In this document: positions 1-10,294 of the stretch, in pieces | How positions within the stretch are numbered: position 1 is the first letter of the stretch | Layout: each line of letters starts with the position of its first letter | NCBI GenBank assembly: GCA_049999725.1 | Contig: JBNGIS010004714.1 | Location: 1 to 22,432 of the forward strand | Reading direction: 5' to 3' | DNA: 22,432 bases | Source: Haplomitrium mnioides | Taxonomy: Eukaryota; Marchantiophyta; Haplomitriopsida; Calobryales | Notes under the pieces: model-generated | What the model was told of the DNA's origin: nothing | What the model saw: only the letters and a program-made list of their open reading frames with translations | Database searches by the model: none | Program-made: the position numbers and the translations under genes

Positions 1-941
1 TGCTCCAACTCCCAAAGCTTCGTTCTTGCGGTCAATATAAAATCCACCGCTTTGAAATTTTGGAGCAAACCTTCTTTTAAACTGCTCCACAAAAGTTGTT
101 CTCCTCGTGTATTTTTCTGTCACTCCCAACCTTGTAGCCATATTGATGCATACTCTATTAAGAATGATCTTGCAAACAATCCTTTCTCCAAATCCGAGGC
201 ATTTGAATAATATGACATGTGAACCTCCATTCGATAAACCCATCCTTCTACGATGCCCACTGTGCGACTTCCTCCATAGGGCTCTACTTTGCATGACTTA
301 CTCATTTTCTGAAGTAACGTCTCCCGACTTCCTTCTCCACTTTCTTGCTGCAGTCGTATTTTCACCATTTCTGCCATCAGCATGTTATAAGAGCTTGCTT
401 ATGGCTTGCAATAAGAGCTGCTTGAAGCTCTTCCAACTTTGCCATCATCCACACTCCTTCTCCAAGACTGTTAGAGTTAGCATCTATATTGGTCTCTCAC
501 AGTCTAACCCTCTAACTTATACAAAAACAAATATATAAACATTCCAGTTGTGGAGAATAGGTAAAATAAAAGGTTTAGTGGATGCCAACACCGCATTACA
601 AAACCTCTCTCCAAACTTACGAACAAGAAAATCTCGTTGCATTTGTTTAGGTGTTACTCTAATAGAAATATGACATTTGGAGTTGAACTCTTCTAGAGGA
701 GCTTGGTTCAAATCTATTTTTCTCTCTACCATAAAATATAAATAAAACACTCCCATGTAACACCATAATTTACCACAGGTAGTATAACAGGCTCTCTTGA
801 TTCCATCACAAAAACCATAAAGTCATCACCAAAGTTATATACTAGAAATTGACGAAAGAAATGCTTGTCAATATTAAACACACGAAGGTTAAAAGGATTT
901 AATAGAGGAATTCTAGGAGGTACAAATGCTCCTCTATCCAT
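1..941 (-). pseudogene. Decayed gag-like region of the LTR retrotransposon
   Basis: Reading from 941 toward 1 there are three open stretches in shifted frames. The stretches at 941-726 and 756-517 each carry a similar module, with FLV..FG..F followed by P.ILP, so this part looks tandemly duplicated. The stretch at 383-120, continuing past one stop to base 1, has the features of a retrotransposon gag capsid domain: a VEPYGG start, then EGWVYRME, FLIEYASIWLQGW and, after the stop, FVEQFKRRFAPKF. In that family the W-x-x-x-M and F...F.P positions are conserved. At least one stop and two frame changes mean it cannot make a full protein. Protease, reverse transcriptase and integrase would lie off the left edge. 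Confidence 0.65.
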
Positions 942-1130
942 TGGCTACCATGGTATCAAGTCAAACTTCTCATCTTCATTTATAAAGGATAAGATATCCA
1001 CTATCATTTATTCATGAAAATTTGAAGGTTTAACTCTAATGGAGTCAACGCAAAGTGGAGATTCTACTACTCCAAAAGGTCTTGAGTACTTCTCCAAAGA
1101 GGGGTAGTCCACACTCTTTAGAGAAGACCA

Positions 1131-1143
1131 AGCTCTGATACCA
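1131..1143 (-). other. Primer binding site, initiator Met tRNA type
   Basis: The minus strand reads TGGTATCAGAGCT starting one base inside the LTR. TGGTATCAGAGC is the standard plant LTR-retrotransposon primer site complementary to the 3' end of initiator methionine tRNA. Its position fixes the inner LTR boundary and the orientation of the element. Confidence 0.9.
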
Positions 1144-1277
1144 TTGTAACACTACACACCCATATTACACACATAAGTTAGTACAAATACAACACATACA
1201 AGTTAGCACAAGAGAAGCGCACAAAGAACTTGGAAAACCCACAAGGTAAGAGATGCCAAACAAGGCACTCTCCCTTC

Positions 1278-1286
1278 TTTATATAC
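1278..1286 (-). promoter_or_regulatory. TATA box of the LTR promoter
   Basis: The minus strand reads GTATATAAA. Upstream on the same strand lie three CCAAT boxes (1327-1331, 1353-1357, 1382-1386) and then the G-box repeats, so the order matches a plant class II promoter within U3. Confidence 0.65.
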
Positions 1287-1414
1287 TTGAGAGAAAACAC
1301 TTTGCTTACATAGGTGGAGGAACCCCATTGGTTCCTTTTCTATCCTCTTCTAATTGGATCCCTATTTTCTCTCTCACTCTAATTGGACCACCCTTTTACT
1401 TTTGTTCTCCTTCT

Positions 1415-1604
1415 GCCACGTGTCCTTATCCTTAGAACCTTCCATCTCTTTAGTTCTCCTTCTACCACGTGTCCTTATCTTTAGAACCTTCTCTTTACTT
1501 TAATTCTCCGCTTGCCACGTATCCTCATCCTCTTCTAAAGTAGTCTATCTAGACTCCCTCTTTCACTTTAATTCGTTGACTTTCTCTCCTTATGCCACGT
1601 GTCC
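1415..1604 (-). promoter_or_regulatory. Four G-box/ABRE-like repeats in LTR U3
   Basis: Copies at 1415-1425, 1464-1474, 1514-1524 and 1594-1604 read GGACACGTGGC, or one-base variants of it, on the minus strand. The first three are spaced about 50 bp apart and lie in a degenerate tandem unit that also shares CTTATC and TTAGAACCTT. CACGTG is the plant G-box bound by bZIP and bHLH factors, and ACGTGGC is the ABA-response core. The arrangement suggests a duplicated enhancer driving the retrotransposon. Confidence 0.6.
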
Positions 1605-1723
1605 ATCTCTCTATAATAACACTTGCTTTTTGCTACTATAACTTAATAATAGCTTTCTAGACATAGTTGACATTATTTTTAGCTATAGCTTTTTAAAGTT
1701 AGTGACCGTTACACTTTGCACTT

Positions 1724-2030
1724 TGAATGCTAAAGCCTATACACACGTGGAATGTTGAGGCTGTCACGTGCAAGAACTTTTAACTAGATCCCAAATGTGT
1801 AGGTGCAAGAGGATTGTTGCGAAATTGTGAAAAGACTAATGAAACCAATGCGTGCTTGAACAATTAAAGCTGACGGAAGCCAATGCTTGCATGGATAATT
1901 GAAGCCCGCGCGAGCTTGAACAACTAAAGCCTATGGGTGGATGGACAACTGAAGCCCACGCGAGCTTAAACAACTAAAGCCAATGCACACATGGATATTT
2001 GAAGCACAGACTGTTGAGTAATTGGGCGTA
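1724..2030 (+). repeat. Subterminal ~25-bp repeat array of element A
   Basis: A degenerate array whose unit resembles TGAAGCCCATGCGAGCATGG followed by a spacer. It is homologous, in inverted orientation, to 13700-14065 in element B, down to shared non-repeat words such as ACTAGATCCCAAAT. This marks it as the methyltransferase-side subterminal region of element A. The outer terminus of A that should follow to the left was displaced by the LTR retrotransposon. Confidence 0.75.
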
Positions 2031-2200
2031 GGGACCTTCCATGCAAGCATAGACCATGTTGCTAATTTTAATAAAATTAAATATGTTTTGTTGTAAAATA
2101 ATTTTGAGAAAGAAATTAAATCATGAAGAAAATACTTAACTTGGATTTAGAATGCAATAAGAAAAAATAGGAATCAAATAATATTTGGTGAGAAAAGAAC

Positions 2201-2206
2201 TTTATT
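2201..2206 (-). terminator. Polyadenylation signal of the element A gene
   Basis: The minus strand reads AATAAA about 17 bases after the stop codon at 2223-2225 of the element A methyltransferase-like gene, followed by an AT-rich stretch. Position and sequence fit a canonical poly(A) signal. This is a suggestion from position only. Confidence 0.4.
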
Positions 2207-2222
2207 ATGTACAAAAATAACA

Positions 2223-4663
2223 TCAGCCTGATGTTGCAGCCCTATCCTCTTCATGAGTAATAGTCTCATCTAAATCTAATGCTCGAGAAGCTTCAACATC
2301 TGTAGTTGCAAGAGAGTCCTATCGAGAATTTCCAATCCCAAAAACTGTAGTAGAATCACCAAAAGCACTTGAAGTACTAGGAGGAATAGGCTACTTGTGG
2401 CATCCATAAACTATATGCGACTCGGTCACATCATATGGCAAAGAAGAAATTATCAAAATTGTTTGAGGAATATAGATAGATTGACGTATATCATATTCCA
2501 TTGTGATGCAGATGCGCATTAGTTTTAAAGCACAAACAAGGCTTGTGTCAGATCTAGAGAAAAGACCTAAAATCCAATCTTGCTCTGTTGTTAAATGGTC
2601 AATGAAAAAATTATACAAATCCCGAGGCTTTTGGTGAACATTCACAAGGACATTATCTCTTGGATGTTTAAGCTTGGCCAACACAACTGGGTAGCTGAAC
2701 ACACTTTGCATGATTTTTCGAGGTCACCCACTTGCATCATTCGATTGCAAGTTGAAGAGCTTCATGCTCTGCTTGCACTCCTTCATCTAATAGCCCATAG
2801 TCCAGTACTTATAGGCGTGAGTGATTCTATGACCACCCAAATGATGAATATTACTTTGGTCCTTGTAGTAATAAAAACAAACACATGAGACAAACATAAA
2901 AAAGTAAAGGAAAAATTAAAATACAACTTACCAGACGCTGGGGTCGATTGCACAACAAACCTCCAGTAAAGCATCCTCAACAATGTCAAATTGTTGCGAA
3001 GAGTGGATAATTACAAAAGACCAAAACTCTGAAGTAGTAACTGTCGCAAAAGAAGAAACCATATAAAAAATATCATCTTTCAAGAAGGGTTCCGAATCAT
3101 CATACTTACATTCTTTAAGGTTGTATCTATAAGTAATATCAGCAATAGCTAAAGTGAAATATCTTAGTTCACTAAACCCTTGAACTGTCGAGCATTAGAC
3201 TCCCCATGGACTTGATAATATGCCACGTTGAGTCCATCAACATAGGACATTAAGTCATCGTCTTGCTCATCAGACCCTTATTTGGTTGGAAGGGCAGCAA
3301 CTTCATTTAATTGTCTTGCCTTCCACTCTCTTGCTTTCTAGTAGTGGAGCAAAAAAGCAAGGGGGTAGGAAACAAGCGTCAGGGATTGATCTTCATCAAC
3401 GGGGGCTTCTTAGACCCCCAATTTCTTTTGACCTTTAGTAGTAGCTGTCAATTTTTCAATTAGTTGTTGTTTGAATCTTTTGTCACTTTGTAAAAAAAAG
3501 CAAAGAAACAATCTAGACTAAAACAAAAGCAAAAACTTTAAATAATTGACAAGGGGAGACTAAGTTGCCATAAGCGCATGGACTCTCGAGTCCATAAGTG
3601 GACTCTTGAGCTCAACCTAGTGCCGACTCTTGAGTCCATGCGCGCATGAATTCATGAGTCCTTAGTGCATTGACTCTCAAATCTATGTGCTCATGAACTC
3701 TAAAGAGTCCAAGCAAACATGAACTCTCAAGTGCCTAAACTCTTGAGAGGTAATGCGTCCATGGACTCAAGAGTGAATGTGCTTAAGGACTCTTGAGTCC
3801 ATGCACGTATGGACTTGAGAGTTGGTACAAAGTTGAACTCAAGAGTCTAAGCGTGCAGGGACTCAAGAGTCCATGCACACATAGACTCTCGACAATTCAT
3901 GCAAACATGAACTCTCGAGTTCATGCGCTTAAGGACTCTGAAAAGTTCATGCGCATATGGACTCTCGAGAGTAAAGGCAAACATGAACTCTTGAGTTTAT
4001 GCATGCATGGACTCTCGAACATTCAGAGGCAAACTAAAATTAAATTAGGAATCAGAATTGAAAAAAGAAAAAACACTTACCAACAATTTCTCAAAACTTG
4101 AATAAAATGAGGACATCTTGGACTCTTTGATGTAGATGGGATGCTCCATCTTTGCTTCCTCCCATGTTTTGCAATACACCTCCAAGAAAAAAAGCTTGAC
4201 CATCACTCCCAAAACCTTATGTCTCTCCAATTTGCGAGACATCTCTTTGATCGATAGCTCTGCAACTTCAACACGTTTCAAAACAGAGACTTCAATTTCA
4301 TCAAGAAGACCTTGAAGGGACCTTCAAGGTGTCCACTTCATGTCCTCCATTTTTAAAGAACCTTTGGCCTTTGACTTCTGGCCATTGACGGTGTTCTTTT
4401 CCCACATTGAAAAAAATGCTCTCTTGTAAATCCCAATACTCACCACTTCAAAATGCAAGCTGGAACCAATTTTCTTGAGAAGTTGCTATCTTCTCAAGAG
4501 TCGACTTTGGCTTAATCTCTAGGGTCTCCAGCATCAACAAAGTCTTCATTCAACCTCTTAGTCTGGAATGAGACCCAATTGTCCAATCCAAGTTTTGGAA
4601 GGTTCAAATTCTCTAGCCAAATTGTAATAGCTTCCTCTCGAACTCTGCACCATTGGATTGTAG
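2223..4663 (-). pseudogene. Element A DNA methyltransferase-like gene, 3' half
   Basis: This holds the downstream exons of a beta-class DNA methyltransferase-like gene, collinear with the plus-strand gene of element B. On the minus strand: an exon from 4663 to about 4081 (ending in the FYSSFEKLL segment), a long intron with GTAAGT donor at 4080, an exon with decayed motif IV (ADITY near 3121-3150, where the family has DPPY), a 70-bp intron 2931-2862, and a last exon with decayed motif I (ILGLFSRSDTS near 2590), ending at stop 2223-2225. A TGA at 2724-2726 and several frame changes break it. Its 5' half lies at 14505-14982 beyond the inserted element B. The catalytic motifs are more decayed than in B, consistent with A being the older copy. 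Confidence 0.7.
3486..4080 (-). repeat. Intron of element A gene filled by palindromic repeats
   Basis: The intron has a clear donor (GTAAGTG from 4080 on the minus strand). At the acceptor, element B has TTTACAGAGAGAC where A reads TTTACAAAGTGAC, so the original AG is lost; an AG two bases on may substitute. About 3560-4025 is a degenerate 24-25-bp array alternating GACTCTTGAGTCC-like and CATGCGCGCATGG-like palindromes. It is about 595 bp against 308 bp for the same intron in B, so the array has expanded in A or shrunk in B. Confidence 0.7.
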
Positions 4664-4667
4664 ACTC
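4664..4667 (+). repeat. Target-site duplication ACTC, left copy
   Basis: The host sequence left of element B ends GGATTGTAGACTC. Joining this to the right flank after one ACTC gives GTAGACTCTCGAATTTTA, which aligns base for base with the intact stretch in element B's own gene (complement of about 11066-11085), with a few substitutions. Confidence 0.7.
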
Positions 4668-5530
4668 AACATCCGCTACTTTGAGCCACGAACAGGCTAC
4701 TCAAAACAAGATTTTTTTAATAAGAGAAAACTTGATTTTGAGCTCAAAAAGGAGAGAAAACGAGGTTATTTTCTAAAAACAAAAAGTACGTGAGTTTTTG
4801 AGCTTCAATTTTGGCCATTTTAACAAGGATGATAGAGCGAGAGTCAATTTCATTATACAAACTCAAACAATGTTCTAAGTTTTTGTGAAAATATTGGAAA
4901 TCTCAAAATCGATGAAAAGTATAAATTTATGGTAAGTTTTCACAAGAAACTTGCATTTATCATTTATTACAATTCAAAGCCCAAAAATTGAAATACACAT
5001 CTAAATAAACTATTTTGAAAAATGTTTGGATGCACAAACTCTACGCGTGTATAGATATTGTGCTCTTTGAAACTTATTTTTTGGAAAAAAAATTACAAAA
5101 CATGAGGAAAACGCCCAAGTGGACTAGAAGTCAAGGGAATGAGTTTGCAATCATAAATATAAAAACCAACAAAATGAAACATTGTATGGATTTAGAAGAT
5201 CTATTTTCAAGTTCAAGCAAGAAAGAAGCTTTCATTATAGTTGAAAATCCATGCATGCAAAAGTTAAAGTGGGCATAAAAAAAGGTTTCAACATTTAAAA
5301 ATGTTTTATAATTCAGATGAATATCTACACAGAGGAGTCATATTCATAATCAAAAAGGTAGTGGCTAAAAAGATTGAATTAAGAGTGTAGACAAGAAACA
5401 TATCCAAGTTTTTGACTAGATTGTTCTAAACAAAGATTTTGAGTTGTACAAAAATAGTCTTGACCACTATAGAATCTAAGTTCTAGCTGATAGTCTTTGT
5501 ATGTAGAAGCTTGAGGGTTGTATATGAGAA
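4668..5530 (+). repeat. Transposase-side terminal region of element B
   Basis: This AT-rich region aligns along most of its length with 19910-20790 of element C, in the same orientation. The shared words include ACGAGGTTA, GTAAGTTTTCA, TTGCATTTATCAT and GACTAGAAGTCAAGGGAATGA. The first 35 bp also match the opposite end in inverted orientation, but the rest does not, so the element's two ends are of different types. Plus-strand open frames here are short and do not match the partly open frame in C closely enough to call a gene. Confidence 0.65.
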
Positions 5531-5850
5531 GTAGAACATTATAAGGCTTGGACTTCCACCCCAAAGTCTATGCGCGTATAGGAATCCATTCTCAACATCT
5601 GAACACTCCACCCCAAATCTATGCATGTATAAGAATTCGAGCTCACCATCTGAGCACTCTACAACAAAGACTATCAAGAACCTAGGTTTTAGATTCTAGA
5701 GAATAATTTTTACATGCACGGCGTTTTGATATTCAAATCAAAGTCTATACGCGCATAAGGTTCTGACTTCTACAACTGATGATACATGCGCTAAAGGTTC
5801 TATTTTTCACAACAATATCTACACACGCTAAAGATTTTGTATTCTGATTC
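5531..5850 (+). repeat. 52-bp repeats and decayed copies, transposase side of B
   Basis: Two recognisable units of about 52 bp (near 5555-5660) contain CCACCCCAAAGTCTATGCGC, a GGAATCC-like word and CTGAACACT. They are followed by more decayed copies of the CTATGCGCGCATAA-type core near 5750, 5790 and 5820. Element C has five clearer units at the matching place. Confidence 0.65.
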
Positions 5851-6278
5851 AGAATTTGAAAGTAAAATAGTTAGAAAGCTCTACATATGAGTCAAAGTGC
5901 GGTGAAGGTTTTTAGTTTTACATCAAAGTCTTTGAAAGCAAAAGATAAGTAGTCAATTTGGGCAGATGCTTTGGCAATACAATAATCTTAAACTCTTCTA
6001 ACAAGTACTAAAAAATGAAACAACATACTTATATTTTGGATAAGAAAATATTTTACAAACTAAATGAAAATATTAATTAAAGATTCACATTTCATTTACA
6101 GAGAATAATATTCCACTTGGATTGATTTACACCTAAAAGTTCAAGGTGGTAGATAAATTCAACAAATTCCTTCAAAACATTCTCATGTACTTAAATTTTT
6201 TTAAAAATTACAATATAATTGAAGGTATATAATATACAATTAAACTCTTAAATTACTTTAGTCACTTGTCTCGACTTC
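5851..6278. other. 3' flank of the transposase gene, no feature recognised
   Basis: AT-rich sequence between the 52-bp array and the end of the transposase gene. It is alignable with 21250-21650 of element C (shared words TTGGGCAGATGCTT, ATTTACAGAGAA and GATTTAC), so it belongs to the family's backbone. I see no convincing gene or signal. Confidence 0.5.
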
Positions 6279-6439
6279 TTAGGATTCAGCTTTAGAAGAT
6301 TCATCAAGATTTACTTGATCTATTTTAGTGTTAATAATAGTGATTGAATTTCTTTCAAACATATCAGGATTGATTGCTTTCTGTCTTTTGTACTCAAGCA
6401 GATTTGATTTAATGGTAGCTAGAGTGATTTTCCTCAATT

Positions 6440-6780
6440 GGTTTTTTTTTTGTATAAGAATAAAATCAAAAGACAGAGTTGTGATTTGTGTCACATCAAA
6501 TACATCAATATGTAACTTGGATTTGCATTTCCCTTTTGTTGCTGCTATTTTTTTTGGGAAGTATTTTCTAGAAAATGCATCCTTAGCCTCACAAGTAAAC
6601 CATTGAACACATATTCGTTTCGGGTTTGGAGGCTCTTCCTCATCAAATGACAAAACTTTGAGGACTTTGGCAACTCAAAACGATATGTTATTTGGATCCA
6701 GAGACGCAACAACACAAATAAACATTTTAGCTTTCACCTCATATAGATTGCCAAATTTGTGCCCGTATCAAGTGTTGTGC
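6440..6780 (-). other. C-terminal chromatin-reader-like module of the transposase
   Basis: The minus strand encodes, across one stop, a compact module: FGNLYEVKAKMFICVVAS, then LDPNN, VAKVLKVLSFDEE, NPKRICVQWF, then KYFP, and finally TTLSFDF. The strand-turn-strand spacing, with a WVAKVL-type segment (tryptophan preserved in element C) followed by VQWF, recalls Tudor- or BAH-type modules that read chromatin marks. This is inference from pattern, not a database match. Element C keeps the same module at about 21900-22170. Confidence 0.4.
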
Positions 6781-7654
6781 AAAAGAGTCCCTTCTCATGA
6801 CCTAGGTACTCTATCATAGATTGCTCGACGTGTAGAAAGTATTTGTTGTATTGGAGTATCTTCTTCTGTCAGTTGTGAAGGTGGAAAGGTAAATTCTGCT
6901 TTGAGTCCTCATCTTTTGTTTTAAAGGATGTTGGTCGCAATCTCTTGTTGGGCAAGAAAAAAGTCATTACACCATTGAATATCAAAATCTATAAAGAACT
7001 TGTAGCAATTCTCACTTATATTGTTCCTTATTGCAAAGACCACTTTCTCGGCATCAACTTCTCTTTCTTCCTTTTGAGATTGTTTGATTTCAGAATATGC
7101 CTTGAGAGGAGTCAACATTGAACTCAAAATTTATCTGTCCACTTCATGTAGATACTTGAGTTGACAAACACCATTCGGAGGTAATCAAAATTCATCTACT
7201 AAAAACTACTTGCTCCAAATCTTTGCCTTGGAATCATTCAATCGGAACTTGAATTGTTGATTAAAGGTAACATCATGTATCCTTTGAACCAGAGAGAGAT
7301 GTTGTTGCAGAAACATTTTCAAATCCTAAGTTTCCAACAAAACAGTTACGTGAGGTTTAGGATTATAGGATAATTGAAGTGCCTCATTAAGACTCGTAAT
7401 CGTGAAAGCTTTGACACATTTCAAACATTTCGAGAATTGGCTGAACATTTGATCTATTTGATCATGAATATGGCCAACCATGAGAAATCCCACCTTGATT
7501 TTTCAAAAAACATTCTTGGCAATAAGGAGACGAAGATATCCAAACAAGATAGAATTCTTATTCTCTCGTGTCATGTTGTCCAATTAAAGATACAAAGTTG
7601 GTGGTCGATTAAAAGATTAAAAATAAACTTTAGGTAATTTAAACAAAAGAAAAT

Positions 7655-8315
7655 CTGAATAACATTCACAATCCGTACTTGCGTTTGACTTAAAATAAAC
7701 AAAAGTTTTAAAAGGAGAAAATAAGATTTGCTAACAAATGGTCACAAATTGAAACTATAGTTTCAAAGGTAGCGTGGACTTTTTGTTCACAAAGGATTAA
7801 AAAAACCAAAACACATCCTATGCACATAGAGGATTAGTGGAGACAACAACTGATCGTATGCGTGCAAAAGACCAAAGCAAAACACCAACATCATAGCTTG
7901 CTTTGATTGTTGCTACGATTAGTTTTAAGGGAAACAAGAGCAAATCCTATGTTCACATAGAATTTGAAAACAACAAAAACAGTTCTTGCTTTTGTTTTTC
8001 CAGCAAAAGGCTCTTGATTCAAAGCAACAAAAGCAAAACTTGTTGCAAAGCTAAGGTCACCGCCAACAATTAGATTCATTTCCTTGCTTTTTTTAACTAA
8101 AGACAAGATACCATATGCGAGTATAGAGACTCTCTTCTCACAACTCAAGTTGCTAAGAATTATTCCGCTCAAATCTTGTTTGCTGAACAACTTAACAAAA
8201 CAAATATCTTTTGGCACTAAGTTGAAAAAACAAAACATCACTAGAACTAAGCTTTGAGTATCAAAAAAAGAGCATAGATGAACCAAAGGTTTTCAAAAGA
8301 GAAGAAATTTGTTAC
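7655..8315 (-). other. Probable intron in the transposase gene
   Basis: Coding similarity stops at about 8315 (CAACAAAG then GTAACAAATTTC on the minus strand, a weak donor) and resumes near 7625 with RPPTLYL. Between them a 131-codon open frame (7891-8286) shows no family resemblance and is probably chance. Near 7800-7870 there is one decayed copy of the palindromic repeat (CTATGTGCATAGG and TGCACGCATACG on the minus strand). The acceptor at about 7655 (ATTCAG) is a guess. Confidence 0.4.
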
Positions 8316-9675
8316 CTTTGTTGGACTCCAAGAAAGATCTTTCTTGCAATGGTTTCATTTCTTTGCATGTTTCCCAAATAGCAAATCTATTGCGTTTTGA
8401 AATTATTTTCATTTGGAAAATGAGTTCTCCAATGTTTTGTAGAACCCGAGAAACTAAGAATGCAATTAAGATCTTTCTCTTTCAAATAAGTTGTGTAGTA
8501 GTCATAAACTTCCAATTTTGTCAAATTATTGAGAAAGTTATATGCTTTGTGAGTGGCAGTCTCTTGTAGTGTCCATGAAAAAAACTATCCATCCACTCAC
8601 ACACAAAAACTCCTTTAGTAGATAACTCTTTTTCTTTTAAAGTGCCTCTAGAATTTGCGTTTTTGAGATTTTGAGTTCTTTGGATTCTATCACTGACTAC
8701 TGATAGTATTAACTTTAAAGCTCTTCTTCTATAGACAACGATACCGCCAAGCAAAGTTAACCGATTGTGAACATCATAGTCTTTTCTTGGTATTCCCCAA
8801 TCATTGCAATGTGATATCTTGATTCTTCATGCTTTGTCGAACATACATTTCTCTCACAGTTTTCAAAAAATCTGTCTTGCACAACGACAAACAATTATTT
8901 TGACAACATGAAATTCTCTTCAATTTAGGAATTGAAATTGGATCAAGCTTTTTCTTCACAAAGCTCTCGTCAAGATGAACTTTCCGCAAAGAAATTTCAC
9001 GTAAAGTGTTTACTTGTTTGGGTTTTGGCTCAGACAAAGAATTCTTATATTGTGCTAGTTGGTTCGATTCGTAGGCAAATCTAGCCATAGAAGATACATC
9101 ATCGTTTTGAAGATCTTGATAATCATCAGAAACACTATTTGTTTCTTTGCAAAATGTTTTTAAGAAATGGGGTCCTCCTTGACGATTGGGAGAACTACAC
9201 CATGCCAAAACGATATCTTGATCAATATCTTGAACATTAGAAATGTTTTTTGTAACATAATGAGTGCCATTGGCGATAACTCCAACAAAATATTGATTGA
9301 TTGAGACTCTTTGCTAGAATTATTTCCCAAAGTGTCGTATGAAGAGTCCTCCGAAAGAATTCGGTTTTTTTCAAATTTCCCAATCTCATTGCGAGGTCCA
9401 ACTTGGATTGAAATCACACGTTGTTTGAGTGGTGCTATCAGGGATAACGGTTCATCTCCAAAATTGAAACCATTCATAGATTGCATGCTTTTTGTGTTTT
9501 GGACAAACATACTTTGATCGTAAATATCGAGGTCTGCTTTAGATGAGGACAAATAAAGGTCCACAACTATTTGAAAATTCTGAGTTGAATGTCTTTCTGT
9601 TGATCCATTAGAATAGTCAAGAGAAAGATTCAACTTTGATCCGCTTGATCGACAACAAGAATCTTGTGCGTGCAA

Positions 9676-9865
9676 AGGGTTGTGTCTTCAAATTTTTGTG
9701 AGCACTGGGTTCCCTCTTTGATTTTTTGCGCGCAAGTTGCTCACTCCTTAATCCTATGCATGTATTGAGTTAACTCCTTGACCCTATGCGCGGATAGGGT
9801 TCAATACCTAATCCTATGCATGCATAGGGTTCAATACTTAATCCTATGCATGCATAGGATTCACC
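9676..9865 (+). repeat. Palindromic repeat array in transposase intron 1
   Basis: About six units of 27-32 bp, each with a CCTATGCATGCATAGG-type core followed by GTTCAATACTTAAT-like spacer. The three right-hand units (9778-9862) are nearly identical and so look recently amplified. The array separates the proposed first exon from the long second exon of the transposase. Confidence 0.75.
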
Positions 9866-10079
9866 TTCTCGATCTTCTCGGGAGGACATATCTGATTCAA
9901 CAAAAGCCATCTTTTTCCCTGATATACTCGCCATCACACTTCACATTTTTGGTAGTCCATCGCTTAACTCCAAAGAATTGCGGTTTGAACAAGTCTCTGT
10001 CGATCAAAAGTATAACACTTTTATATGAAGATGAATCTTGGAATTCTAACATAGTCTTGCATTTAAAAACTCCAGTCAT

Positions 10080-10294
10080 TGATAGAGCTTACTAAAAATC
10101 AACTATTTGGAGAAACTATTTTAACACATATTGTCAACCTCTTACCACCTACCTAAAATAAATGTTTTTACATAAAATTTTGCAAAACGACAAAATTGTG
10201 AACTTTTTATGAAGAAAATGAAAAAAAAAAGAAATTGGAAAGATGAAAACAAGCGATGCTTTCATCAATTGTCCTGAGAAATGACTATCTTCTC
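10080..10294. promoter_or_regulatory. Divergent intergenic region between the two genes of B
   Basis: The transposase gene runs left from here and the methyltransferase gene runs right, so both promoters should lie in or near this AT-rich stretch. I cannot pick a convincing TATA box or start codon for either gene. The first exon of the methyltransferase gene, which must precede the acceptor at 10581-10584, is not identified and may begin near 10256-10290. Confidence 0.35.

Larger units (their letters stand above)
1..1713 (-). mobile_element. LTR retrotransposon, 5' end, cut by window edge
   Basis: Read on the minus strand this is the start of an LTR retrotransposon: the LTR (1145-1713), one spacer base, a primer binding site (1131-1143), an untranslated leader, then a decayed gag-like region running off the window at base 1. 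It interrupts the methyltransferase-side end of element A, because sequence homologous to A's subterminal array resumes at once at 1714. The second LTR and the matching target duplication lie outside the window. The five bases after the LTR (CTTTG, 1714-1718) are the expected target duplication but cannot be tested here. A Ty3/gypsy assignment is likely from the gag type but unproven without pol. Confidence 0.85.
1145..1713 (-). repeat. Long terminal repeat (5' LTR of the minus-strand element)
   Basis: The 569-bp segment starts TGTAAC and ends GTTACA on the plus strand, giving the perfect 6-bp terminal inverted repeat expected of an LTR. It directly abuts a primer binding site on the internal side. 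It contains a minus-strand promoter: four G-box-like elements, three CCAAT boxes and a TATA box in the right order. A 60-codon open frame inside it (1253-1435, plus) is not a gene. Confidence 0.85.
6279..10079 (-). pseudogene. Element B DDE-type transposase gene, broken
   Basis: The order below is from 5' to 3' on the minus strand. A possible first exon at 10079-9866 (MTGVFKCKTMLEF start, DLFKPQFFGVKRW inside) ends near an AAG/GTGAAT donor. A repeat-bearing intron covers about 9865-9676. A long Ser/Asp-rich exon follows from 9675, with a cysteine cluster (CCQNNCLSLCKTD near 8871-8910) and a basic stretch (VVYRRRALKL near 8730). An intron of about 660 bp follows (donor GTAACA at 8315, acceptor uncertain near 7655). 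The catalytic-core exon carries LDNMTRENKNS (7552-7583) and FLMVGHIHDQIDQMFS (about 7441-7490), where the Asp, Asn and His-x-x-Asp fit a DDE/RNase H-fold transposase. It resembles, from memory, the plant proteins usually labelled DUF7869. The C-terminal part (6780-6450) holds a small domain with VAKVLKV and VQWF, described separately. Several stops and frame changes inactivate it. The first exon and the exact splice sites are uncertain. Confidence 0.7.

Noticed and set aside
1253-1435. Open frame inside the LTR
   Set aside because: It overlaps the LTR promoter on the opposite strand and shows no protein character.
3560-4025. CRISPR-like array
   Set aside because: Units are adjoining degenerate palindromes without unique equal-length spacers, in introns of eukaryotic element genes, with no cas genes.
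7891-8286. 131-codon open frame as a separate gene
   Set aside because: It lies in the gap between two transposase exons, shows no family resemblance and no support in another copy; best read as intron.
9897-10095. Plus-strand 105-codon frame as a gene
   Set aside because: It is antisense to the proposed first exon of the transposase and begins inside a repeat array.
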